Source: Acidobacteriota bacterium (GTDB lineage: Bacteria > Acidobacteriota > Terriglobia > Bryobacterales > Bryobacteraceae). From it: 6,151 nt of DNA. The stretch covers positions 1-6,151 of the forward strand of contig JAPKYY010000364.1 of the NCBI GenBank assembly GCA_026394095.1, written 5' to 3'. The notes below the pieces were generated by a model that was given only the letters and a program-made list of their open reading frames with translations, made no database searches and was not told the DNA's origin. Position 1 is the first letter of the stretch; each line of letters opens with the position of its first letter. Below are positions 1 to 6,151 of this stretch, in pieces. The translations under genes were made by a program, and so were the position numbers.

Positions 1-1
1 T

Positions 2-1588
2 GAGGTGACGTCTGTAGGCGGCACGGAGTTGAACGACCGTGAGGGCACCTACTGGGCAGGCACAAACGATGCCAACCTGGCTTCGGCACTTTCTTATATC
101 CCTGAAATTCCCTGGAATCAGTCTCAAGCGGGTGTGAGTATTGCTTCCGGCGGTGGAGGCATCAGCAGCTTCTTTCTCAGGCCCGAGTGGCAGAAAGGCC
201 CTGGCGTAGGCAACGAGACGTACCGCAAATCGCCGGACGTGTCGCTGGCTGGGTCAACCTACAACGGTTATGCCGTGATTCAAAGCGGTAATAACTTGAT
301 TTTCGGGGGGACGAGCGCGGGCGCGCCAGCCTTTGCCGGGATGCTGGCGCTGATCCTGCAAGCAACAAATCAGACTGGCCTCGGAAACATCAATCGTCTT
401 CTTTACCCGCTGGCTCAGAGCAATCCTGAAGCTTTTCACGATGTGGACCGTGGCAATACGATTCTGGCTTGTGTAGTGGGCACCAAAGATTGTGGCAGCG
501 GGAGAATTGGATTCGAAGCGACACCTGGCTATGACATGGCGACAGGCCTCGGGAGCGTAGATTTCGACCGTTTGCTGGCAGCCTGGCCGAGACAAAAGGC
601 AACGCAATCGCTGGTGACTCTCTCAAGCAGCCGGGCCCCCGTATATGCCGTGAATTCGGCGTGGACCTTTACTCTGACAGTGCAGGAGCATGCCGGGGTG
701 GCTACCACGCTCACCAGCTTCAAGATTGGTGAGATCGACCTCAGCTCGCAGATCAGTAGCTTCCTGGGTGGAAATACCATTGCCGCTGGTGGCAGCATCG
801 GTGGCACACTGGAGACGCGCAATCAGACCGTACCGAAAACAGAAACCGTTGAGATTTCAGGGCGTGACGAGAGTGGCTACACCTGGAAGCAAATCTTGTA
901 TATCGAGCTACTCGGCCCGGCACCAACACCGGTGATCAATGGGATTGCCAATGCGGCGTCGTTTGCACAGAGCTTTGCACCCGGCTCGATTTTGAGCGTC
1001 TTTGGAACGAATCTGGCAACAGGGACGCAGGCGGCAGCAGTGGTTCCGCTGATCGCCTTTACAGGCGGGGTGACGGCGACTATCGATGGAGTCAACGCGC
1101 CTTTTTACTATGTGTCGCCAGGGCAAATCAATTTGCAGATTCCTTACGGCACGGCAGTGGGTACTTCGAGGCTTACGATCAGCTATCCACAGGCAGGGAG
1201 TGCAAGCGTGAATGTACCGATCAGTGCCACAGCACCGGGAATCTTTACCGATGGCCAGTTGTTCACCGTGCCTCAGAATCGTTGCGGACGTGGGGAGACT
1301 TGCATTCTCTTTATTACGGGGCAGGGTGCAGTGAGTCCGACGGTTGCGACGGGAGCGGCACCGGCACCCAATTTGCCGGTAAGCAGCTTGCCACGACCGG
1401 TGGCACCAGTGACAATGACGATAGGCGATGTGCCGGCCGGAATTGTATTTGCCGGGATTCCGTATGGATTGACAGGGGTGACCCAAATCAATTTCACGGT
1501 GGCCGCAAATACGCCAGTCGGCACGCAGCGCGTTGTGGTGAAGGTGGGTGCGAATGAAAGTGCTGGTGCCAAAATCGAGGTGTTTTGA
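2..1588 (+). CDS. S53 (sedolisin/kumamolisin) family peptidase with C-terminal TIGR03437 domain, 5' partial
   Basis: This is the C-terminal portion of a secreted serine-carboxyl endopeptidase; the reading frame is open at the left edge, so the N-terminal prodomain and the Glu/Asp catalytic residues lie outside the window. Residues are numbered from the GTG at position 5, which is not the real start. The catalytic Ser is S104 in GGTSAGAP, a variant of the family SGTSxxxP motif with Gly for the first Ser. The C-terminal calcium site is recognisable as HDVDRG (D146) and PGYDMATGLGS (D177). Residues about 195-305 form an Ig-like beta region ending in GYTWKQILYI. Residues about 308-527 are a TIGR03437 domain, with the typical INGIANAASF, FAPGSILSVFGTNL, PGQINLQIPY and ITGQGAVSP segments. 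The domain set implies an extracellular protease active at acidic pH, by family knowledge only. It is probably the first visible member of an operon with the next two genes. The family call is firm; the substrate is unknown. Confidence 0.93.
   Translation, partial: EVTSVGGTELNDREGTYWAGTNDANLASALSYIPEIPWNQSQAGVSIASGGGGISSFFLRPEWQKGPGVGNETYRKSPDVSLAGSTYNGYAVIQSGNNLIFGGTSAGAPAFAGMLALILQATNQTGLGNINRLLYPLAQSNPEAFHDVDRGNTILACVVGTKDCGSGRIGFEATPGYDMATGLGSVDFDRLLAAWPRQKATQSLVTLSSSRAPVYAVNSAWTFTLTVQEHAGVATTLTSFKIGEIDLSSQISSFLGGNTIAAGGSIGGTLETRNQTVPKTETVEISGRDESGYTWKQILYIELLGPAPTPVINGIANAASFAQSFAPGSILSVFGTNLATGTQAAAVVPLIAFTGGVTATIDGVNAPFYYVSPGQINLQIPYGTAVGTSRLTISYPQAGSASVNVPISATAPGIFTDGQLFTVPQNRCGRGETCILFITGQGAVSPTVATGAAPAPNLPVSSLPRPVAPVTMTIGDVPAGIVFAGIPYGLTGVTQINFTVAANTPVGTQRVVVKVGANESAGAKIEVF
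926..1588 (+). other. TIGR03437 domain (Solibacter-type C-terminal module)
   Basis: This stretch encodes about 220 residues that match the C-terminal module found repeatedly in Bryobacterales secreted proteins. It starts at PTPVINGIANAASF and ends at the stop codon with the usual GVTQINFTVAANTPVGTQ and VVVKVG strands. It is a predicted all-beta extracellular domain of unknown function. It carries two Cys residues (C427 and C433) six residues apart just before the ITGQGAVSP strand, where a disulfide would be possible. The domain is the best taxonomic marker in the window. Confidence 0.85.
1577..1582 (+). promoter_or_regulatory. Shine-Dalgarno candidate for the GTG start at 1590
   Basis: GAGGTG lies 7 nt before the GTG at 1590, inside the last codons of the upstream peptidase gene. 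It supports a start 2 nt after that gene's TGA (1586-1588). A competing site, GAAGGTG at 1540-1546, sits 7 nt before the ATG at 1554, so the choice between the two starts rests mainly on the signal peptide. Confidence 0.5.
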
Positions 1589-1589
1589 A

Positions 1590-4500
1590 GTGCGTTTTTT
1601 GGTTTCGTTGATTTTGATAGGCGTATGTAGTGCGCAGGTCTTTGTTGAGGTGCCGGTGGCCGAAGTGGACCCTCGCGCGCGGGGCCTCAAAAAGAAAGCG
1701 GAAGAACCCGGGGCAGCAGCCGAGTATTATCTGCAGCGGCGGGCGCTCGACGGCAAGACGGAGCTGCCGGCGGATCGCTACTTGCAGGTTCGCGAGCAGG
1801 TGAAGCGCATGCGCCACGTGTCACTGGCCACGGGCATAGCGACAAATTCGAAGGCAACACAGGCCGAACGTCAGATTTCGCTCGGTGCCTGGAGAGAACT
1901 GGGCCCATCGAACATCGCGGGCCGGGCACGAGCGTTGGTTTTTCACCCCACAACACCGGCCACGATGTATGTAGGTGCGGCAGCGGGCGGAGTTTATAAG
2001 AGCACCGACGCGGGTTTGAACTGGAAGGCCATTGGCGACATGCTTCCCAACATGGCTGTCAATTCACTCGCCATCGACCCGAGTTCGCCTGACATTCTCT
2101 ACGCCGGGACGGGTGAGGGCTTTGGCAATATTGATGCCGTGCGCGGGGCTGGGATCTTTAAGACAACAGATGGCGGCCTCACCTGGAAAGCACTGGAGGT
2201 AACGCGTAACAACTCTGGCTTCTTCTTTGTGAACAAGCTGGTGGTGAGCCCTGTAAGCCCCAACCGGGTCTATGCAGCAACGAATGTGGGGATCTTTCGT
2301 TCTGTAGACGGCGGTGAATCATGGCAGCTTGCGCTCGACCGGAATTCCCCCTTTGATGGCTGTCAGGATCTGGTGCTGCGGCCCGGGGCGACTTCAGATT
2401 ATCTTTTCGCGGCCTGCGGACGGCGCAGCACGCAGACAACAATTTTTCGCAATACGGCAGCAGAGGGTGATGCAGTTTGGGAAGCAGTATTGACCAATGC
2501 CGATATGGCCCGCTCTGTGATTGCGGTGGCGGCGTCAAACCCTTCCATCGTCTACGTTCTGGCTTCGAGCCGGGCGGAAGGGGATTTTCGTGATGGCTTT
2601 CTTGCCATTTATCGATCCAACGCTAGTGGCGACAAAGACAGTTGGGAAACGCGGGCGAGCAACAAGGACGAGAACCGGATGAATCTCGGCCTACTCTCGA
2701 ATCACGTCTCTCTCTACAGCGATGTTTGTGGTGGCGGGCCTTCGACGTTTGCCAATCAGGGCTGGTATGACATTGCTCTGGCAGTAGACCCAACGAACCC
2801 GGAGCGCTTGTTCTCGGGTGGCATCGACTTGATGAAGTCTGAAGATGGCGGTTTGAATTGGGGCGTAGCTTCGTTCTGGTGGCCCACCAGAACCAACCCG
2901 ACTTATGTACATGCCGATCAGCACCTGATCGCATTTCATCCCAAGTATGACGGGACGTCGAATCAGTCTGTCTACTTTCTGAACGATGGAGGACTGTTTC
3001 GCACCGATAATCCGGGGGCAGATGTTGGCATGAGGCCAATCGATACCTGCAATACGGCGGGCACGCGGATGCGCTTTGTCAGCCTCTCTCGCGGCATGAC
3101 CACATCGCAGTTCTATCATGGGCTGCCCTTTCCTGGCGGGGCTGCATTTGCTGGGGGCAAACAGGATAACGGCACCAATCGCGGGAGTTCGGCTCTTGGG
3201 GTGGCGGGCTGGCAATCGATCAACGGTGGCGATGGCGGCTATGTTGCGATTGCACCGGACGATCCCAACCGCGTGTACCTGGAAACGACACGATTGTCTC
3301 TGCGGCGCTCCATCAATGGTTTGAACTTCATTGCTGCCACCCGTGGCATCACCGAGCCTTCGGCGAACTTTCTCTTCATCACGCCATTTCGGATGGACCC
3401 GAACAATTCCCAACGTCTTTACATCGGGGGCCGGTCCTTCTGGAGAACCAACGATGGGGCAGACAACTGGGAGCGAGTGAGCCAGGCGATTCCGGTGGGC
3501 AACATCAGTGCGATGGCGATTGCACCGGGTAAAGCGGATCGAGTGATCTTTGGCACCAGCACCGGCAGACTTTACCGGAGCAATACAGCGACCAGGGACA
3601 ATGCCGAGTCGGAGTGGCCTTTCGAGTTTGTCCGAGCCAACGGCTATATCTCGTGGCTTGAATTTGACCCGAAGAATCAGGACGTCGTCTATGCCACGAT
3701 CAGCACATTCAACAACAGCAGTGGCGAGGGCCACCTGTTTCGATCCACCGATGGTGGAGCGACTTGGGTGAGGTGGGATGGCACAGGCGACACGGGTCTG
3801 CCGGATTTGCCGGCTCACTCGGTAGCCATCGATCCGGCCAATTCTGACAACCTCTACGTGGGCACCGATGCTGGCATTTTTGCCAGCTTTGATGGCGGAA
3901 AGACGTGGGCCAAGGAAGACGCTGGATTCGTAAATACGGTGGTGGAGTCGATGAATATCGTTCGTGAGAATGGGGTCTCGACACTTTATGCGTTTACGCA
4001 TGGGCGTGGCGCCTGGGCGGTAAATCTGGCAGGTGGCGAGGCCATCAGTTGCCGCTTTGAGCTGGAGCCAATTGCGCCGTCGTCGGCGATTGGCGATCTC
4101 GCGCGCGTGAGGCTGAATACGGCTGACGAGTGCAGTTGGTCTGTGTTGCCCAACAGCACCTGGGCTCGTGTTTCGCCGACAACGGGCAAGGGCCCGACAG
4201 ATTTGAACGTGCAGTTTTTGGTGAACGCCAGCACGTTTTCGCGAAGCAGTGATGTGTTGATTGGTGACCGGGCTTTTGTGATTTCACAAAGTGGGGGGCG
4301 CACGGTTGCTGGTAATGCCGAAGTGGCGCAAGCTTTTGCTGTCCCGAGCCTGCCTTTTGTGGGCATCACGAATTCGCGTTTGTTTGCGGCACCCAATCCC
4401 GCCGGCAGCCCGGTGCATTCGTGTACAGATTCGGTGGATTCCCGCGGGAACTGGTTTCGGCTGACAGCTACATTTACGGGGAAGGTTTATCTGAGCGCCT

Positions 4501-4706
4501 ACACGATAAGCCCGGTCGGAGGCTTCGGTGGTAACGTGATCGCTGCTTATGAAGGCGAGACGGAGCGTGCATGTGAGAAGTCTGCCTCGCAGCCTGAGAT
4601 GAATCTGGCGGTGGAAGAAGGCAAGACCTATCTGATTCGGGTGTCGGCGATCGGTACAGGGAATCCTGGAGGGACGCAAGTTTTCCTCGCAAGCCGCATA
4701 GAATAG
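1590..4706 (+). CDS. Secreted Asp-box (BNR/sortilin-like) beta-propeller protein with BACON-like and PPC-like C-terminal domains
   Basis: This encodes a large exported protein of 1038 residues from GTG 1590; the frame is open back to GTG 1548 and ATG 1554. I prefer 1590 because it gives a compact signal peptide (MRFLVSLILIGVCSA, then Q) with GAGGTG upstream. Numbers below count from 1548; subtract 14 for the preferred start. The mature part begins with a charged segment, then ELGPSNIAGRARAL (117-130), the usual entry to this propeller type. Canonical Asp boxes are at 151-159, 205-213, 251-259, 430-438, 731-740 and 778-787, with degenerate ones near 355, 586, 633 and 676, which suggests two propellers as in sortilin or GH74 folds. 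Conserved non-box motifs are HADQH (455-459), LNDGG (478-482), KQDNG (538-542) and GGDGG (560-564). Residues 834-917 resemble a BACON domain (CSW, STW, VISQSG), and 919-1052 a PPC-like beta-sandwich. Such proteins are often labelled glycosyl hydrolase or sialidase, but I see no FRIP motif or sialidase catalytic signature; the activity is unknown. Carbohydrate or cell-surface binding is inference from the folds. Confidence 0.9.
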   Translation: MRFLVSLILIGVCSAQVFVEVPVAEVDPRARGLKKKAEEPGAAAEYYLQRRALDGKTELPADRYLQVREQVKRMRHVSLATGIATNSKATQAERQISLGAWRELGPSNIAGRARALVFHPTTPATMYVGAAAGGVYKSTDAGLNWKAIGDMLPNMAVNSLAIDPSSPDILYAGTGEGFGNIDAVRGAGIFKTTDGGLTWKALEVTRNNSGFFFVNKLVVSPVSPNRVYAATNVGIFRSVDGGESWQLALDRNSPFDGCQDLVLRPGATSDYLFAACGRRSTQTTIFRNTAAEGDAVWEAVLTNADMARSVIAVAASNPSIVYVLASSRAEGDFRDGFLAIYRSNASGDKDSWETRASNKDENRMNLGLLSNHVSLYSDVCGGGPSTFANQGWYDIALAVDPTNPERLFSGGIDLMKSEDGGLNWGVASFWWPTRTNPTYVHADQHLIAFHPKYDGTSNQSVYFLNDGGLFRTDNPGADVGMRPIDTCNTAGTRMRFVSLSRGMTTSQFYHGLPFPGGAAFAGGKQDNGTNRGSSALGVAGWQSINGGDGGYVAIAPDDPNRVYLETTRLSLRRSINGLNFIAATRGITEPSANFLFITPFRMDPNNSQRLYIGGRSFWRTNDGADNWERVSQAIPVGNISAMAIAPGKADRVIFGTSTGRLYRSNTATRDNAESEWPFEFVRANGYISWLEFDPKNQDVVYATISTFNNSSGEGHLFRSTDGGATWVRWDGTGDTGLPDLPAHSVAIDPANSDNLYVGTDAGIFASFDGGKTWAKEDAGFVNTVVESMNIVRENGVSTLYAFTHGRGAWAVNLAGGEAISCRFELEPIAPSSAIGDLARVRLNTADECSWSVLPNSTWARVSPTTGKGPTDLNVQFLVNASTFSRSSDVLIGDRAFVISQSGGRTVAGNAEVAQAFAVPSLPFVGITNSRLFAAPNPAGSPVHSCTDSVDSRGNWFRLTATFTGKVYLSAYTISPVGGFGGNVIAAYEGETERACEKSASQPEMNLAVEEGKTYLIRVSAIGTGNPGGTQVFLASRIE

Positions 4707-4710
4707 CTAG

Positions 4711-5562
4711 ATGCTATCCCGCAGAGAATTTGCCGCTGGCGCACTAGCCACGGCGAGCGCGGCCTCGTTATCAGCCGCAAAGATCAATTCCACTTTTAAG
4801 GGCGTCACCATTGGCGCACAGAGCTACAGCTTTCGCGATCGCGACCTCGATGGTGCGATCAAGGCGATGCAGGAGATTGGCCTTGGGTCAGTAGAACTCT
4901 TCAGTGGCCATGCCGAGCCGAAGATGAAAGACAGGGCTGAATTGCGCAACTGGCGCGAAACAGTAAGCCTTGATCACTTCAAGGCCATTCGCAAGAAGCT
5001 GGACGACGCCGGCATCGAGCTATTCGCCTACAACTACAGCTTTCGTGAAGACTTCACCGACAAGGAAATTGCCCGCGGCTTTGAGTTTGCCAAGGCTCTC
5101 GGTGTGAACAAGCTGACGGCTTCTTCGAACATTTCAACTGCCAAGCGCATCGACCCCTTTGCCGCCAAAGCAAAGGTTTATGTCGGGATGCACAATCACT
5201 CCAACATCAAGCCGAACGAGTTTGCCACTCCCGATAACTTTGCCGAAGCCATGAAGGGCACCAGCAAATACATCGGGATCAACCTCGACATCGGGCACTT
5301 CTGGGCTGCCAACTTTGACCCCACCGAGTACCTCGAGAAGACCGCCGACCGCACGGTTTGCATCCACTTGAAGGATCGCAAAAAGAATCAGGGAGCAAAC
5401 ATGCCCTTTGGTGAAGGCGATACACCGATCAAGGCAGTGCTTGAGCTGATGTCGCGCAAGAAGTACAAGTTCCCGGCCAACATCGAGTATGAGTACAAGG
5501 GTGCCGATACGGTGGTTGAGGTACGCAAGTGCCTGGAGCACTGCAAGAAGCTGCTGGCTTAA
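4711..5562 (+). CDS. Tat-exported sugar phosphate isomerase/epimerase-like TIM barrel protein
   Basis: This 283-residue protein belongs to the xylose isomerase-like TIM barrel superfamily (AP_endonuc_2, PF01261). The N-terminus reads SRREFAAG followed by an Ala/Ser-rich stretch to SAAK (residues 3-24), a twin-arginine signal, so the enzyme probably acts folded in the periplasm. Barrel strands are visible at TIGAQSYSF (33-41), SVELFSGH (60-67), IELFAYNYS (102-110), KLTASS (134-139), VYVGMHNHSN (156-165), GINLDIGHF (189-197), VCIHLKDR (216-223) and ANIEYEY (256-262). Likely metal or active-site residues are E62, H161/H163, D193, H196, H219 and E259/E261. The classical Glu of strand 5 in tagatose/psicose 3-epimerases is replaced by the HNH motif. 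PFGEGDTPI (232-240) is a conserved substrate-loop segment of the subgroup. The ATG at 4711 follows an in-frame TAG directly, so no earlier start is possible. It begins 4 nt after the propeller gene's stop, with no good Shine-Dalgarno, which suggests translational coupling. The substrate cannot be read from the sequence; a sugar or inositol derivative is likely. Confidence 0.9.
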   Translation: MLSRREFAAGALATASAASLSAAKINSTFKGVTIGAQSYSFRDRDLDGAIKAMQEIGLGSVELFSGHAEPKMKDRAELRNWRETVSLDHFKAIRKKLDDAGIELFAYNYSFREDFTDKEIARGFEFAKALGVNKLTASSNISTAKRIDPFAAKAKVYVGMHNHSNIKPNEFATPDNFAEAMKGTSKYIGINLDIGHFWAANFDPTEYLEKTADRTVCIHLKDRKKNQGANMPFGEGDTPIKAVLELMSRKKYKFPANIEYEYKGADTVVEVRKCLEHCKKLLA

Positions 5563-5576
5563 TCAATCCATACAGT

Positions 5577-6151
5577 CTAGAAGAGCCGCCAGAGAGATTC
5601 TGGCGGCTTTTGCATTTTGAAGGAGCGGTACCAGGTGCAGAGCGGATACATGATTGCCAGCAGCACCAGCCAGACTGCGTAGGTGACCTCGAGCGGAGCT
5701 GCTTCAGGGAAAAAGGTGAGGCCGATAGCGGCCAAGACGTAGAAGTGCGTTACATAGAAAAAGAGGGGTGACTGGCCCAAGACCATCAGTGGAGACCTTG
5801 CGGCAAGAAGTTTTTCCGGTAGCTTCATCAGTGCAGCCAGTAAGAGGAGATCGACGCCAACCGAGATCGTCCAGAAGACCAGCGAGGGAGGGTACTTGAC
5901 GTTGTTGAAGAACTCGATCCAGCTTGCGTCTCGTGCAGCGACGATGTTGCCCCAACCGCCTGCAGCGCGGAGGGTGATGCCAGTAGAGATCAGCACCACG
6001 CCCCAGAGCCAGACGCGGTTGCGGGCTTCAGGGGAGGTCTTCCACCAGTAGCCGAAGTACATTCCAAGCGCTGTTACAGCGAACCACGGGATCACCGGGT
6101 AAATCACCAGCAGATGGTTCGAGATGCCCGGGGCGAGCAGGATCGTAAGCC
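5577..6151 (-). CDS. DUF1624 / heparan-alpha-glucosaminide N-acetyltransferase-like membrane protein, 5' partial
   Basis: This leftward gene is cut by the right edge; 190 residues of its C-terminal half are visible. The frame continues beyond the GTG at 6107 through LLAPGISNHLL, so that codon is not the start. Hallmarks of the DUF1624/HGSNAT-like family (PF07786) are present in order: YPVIPWFAVTALGMYFG, FFNNVKYPPSLVF, SPLFFYVTH and a terminal YPLCTWYRSFK. About five transmembrane segments are evident (YPVIPW to YFGYWW; VWLWGVVLISTGITL; LVFWTISVGVDLLLLAAL; FFYVTHFYVLAAIGLTFF; VTYAVWLVLLAIMYPL). By family knowledge, such proteins move acetyl or other acyl groups from cytoplasmic acyl-CoA to sugars across the inner membrane; the active-site His expected nearer the N-terminus is outside the window, and the acceptor here is unknown. 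It is convergent with the TIM-barrel gene, 14 nt apart, so it is not part of that operon. Confidence 0.88.
   Translation of the reverse strand, partial: LTILLAPGISNHLLVIYPVIPWFAVTALGMYFGYWWKTSPEARNRVWLWGVVLISTGITLRAAGGWGNIVAARDASWIEFFNNVKYPPSLVFWTISVGVDLLLLAALMKLPEKLLAARSPLMVLGQSPLFFYVTHFYVLAAIGLTFFPEAAPLEVTYAVWLVLLAIMYPLCTWYRSFKMQKPPESLWRLF
5581..5613 (+). terminator. Intrinsic terminator of the rightward operon, overlapping the 3' end of the convergent gene
   Basis: A perfect 9-bp stem (GCCGCCAGA at 5585-5593 with TCTGGCGGC at 5599-5607) encloses the loop GAGAT. It extends outward by A-T, G-T, A-T and A-T pairs and is followed by TTTTGC and, shortly after, ATTTT. It begins 18 nt after the TAA of the TIM-barrel gene, as expected for rho-independent termination of rightward transcripts. 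On the other strand the hairpin is followed only by CTCTTCTAG, a weaker T-tract, so termination of the leftward gene here is possible but less certain. The whole hairpin lies within the last codons of the convergent membrane-protein gene. Confidence 0.75.

Noticed and set aside
5..7. GTG at position 5 as the true start of the peptidase gene.
   Set aside because: The frame is open to the left edge and the protein begins mid-domain at the VTSVGGTEL strand of the S53 catalytic domain, so the gene is truncated by the window.
1548..1588. Possible frameshift joining the peptidase and propeller genes.
   Set aside because: Each protein is complete on its own side: the TIGR03437 domain ends normally at its TGA and the next gene opens with a good signal peptide.
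908..1690. A 260-residue minus-strand open frame across the peptidase/propeller junction.
   Set aside because: Its composition (very high Arg, Cys, His) is typical of an out-of-frame translation, and it overlaps the TIGR03437 coding region and the next gene's signal peptide.
2691..4001. A 436-residue open frame on the minus strand opposite the propeller gene.
   Set aside because: It lies wholly inside a confidently identified coding gene, is rich in Arg, His and Pro as antisense shadows are, and shows no recognisable domain or upstream ribosome binding site.
1590..4706. Calling the propeller protein a sialidase.
   Set aside because: Asp boxes occur in many unrelated propellers; no FRIP motif or sialidase catalytic signature is visible, and the two-propeller length fits sortilin- or GH74-like folds better.
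6105..6107. GTG at 6107 (minus strand) as the start of the membrane-protein gene.
   Set aside because: The frame remains open to the right edge with family-like residues upstream, and a start there would split the protein just before the YPVIPW membrane segment and lose its catalytic half.

Overview
The window most likely comes from an acidobacterium of the order Bryobacterales (relatives of Candidatus Solibacter or Bryobacter). The main clue is a complete TIGR03437 domain, the C-terminal module that is strongly expanded in Solibacter-type genomes, joined to a sedolisin (S53) peptidase. A secreted Asp-box propeller, a Tat-exported TIM-barrel protein and a moderately high G+C content with frequent GTG/TTG codons fit the same group. 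This placement is inference; there is no rRNA or other phylogenetic marker in the window.

Layout: three genes run rightwards, nearly gap-free, over positions 2-5562. They are (1) the C-terminal part of an S53 serine-carboxyl peptidase with an Ig-like region and a TIGR03437 domain, whose 5' end lies left of the window; (2) a secreted protein of about 1040 residues built of Asp-box (BNR/sortilin-like) propeller blades, followed by a BACON-like Ig domain and a PPC-like beta-sandwich; and (3) a Tat-signal sugar phosphate isomerase/epimerase-like TIM barrel. Junctions are an overlap or 1-nt gap (gene 1/2) and 4 nt (gene 2/3), so the three probably share one transcript. A fourth gene converges from the right: the C-terminal half of a DUF1624/HGSNAT-type multi-pass acyltransferase, cut by the right edge. 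Only 14 nt separate the convergent stop codons.

A perfect hairpin followed by a T-run lies just past the last rightward stop and serves as its probable terminator. It is also the final codons of the convergent membrane-protein gene. 

All three rightward products carry, or belong to families that carry, export signals, so the operon makes extracytoplasmic proteins: a protease, a large propeller scaffold or carbohydrate-active protein, and a putative periplasmic sugar-modifying enzyme. A shared role in degrading external polymers is plausible but not shown by the sequence. No RNA gene, CRISPR array, mobile element or long intergenic region is present. I did not find a clearly new system; the items worth a second look are the conserved non-Asp-box motifs of the propeller, the start-site architecture and the coding terminator.
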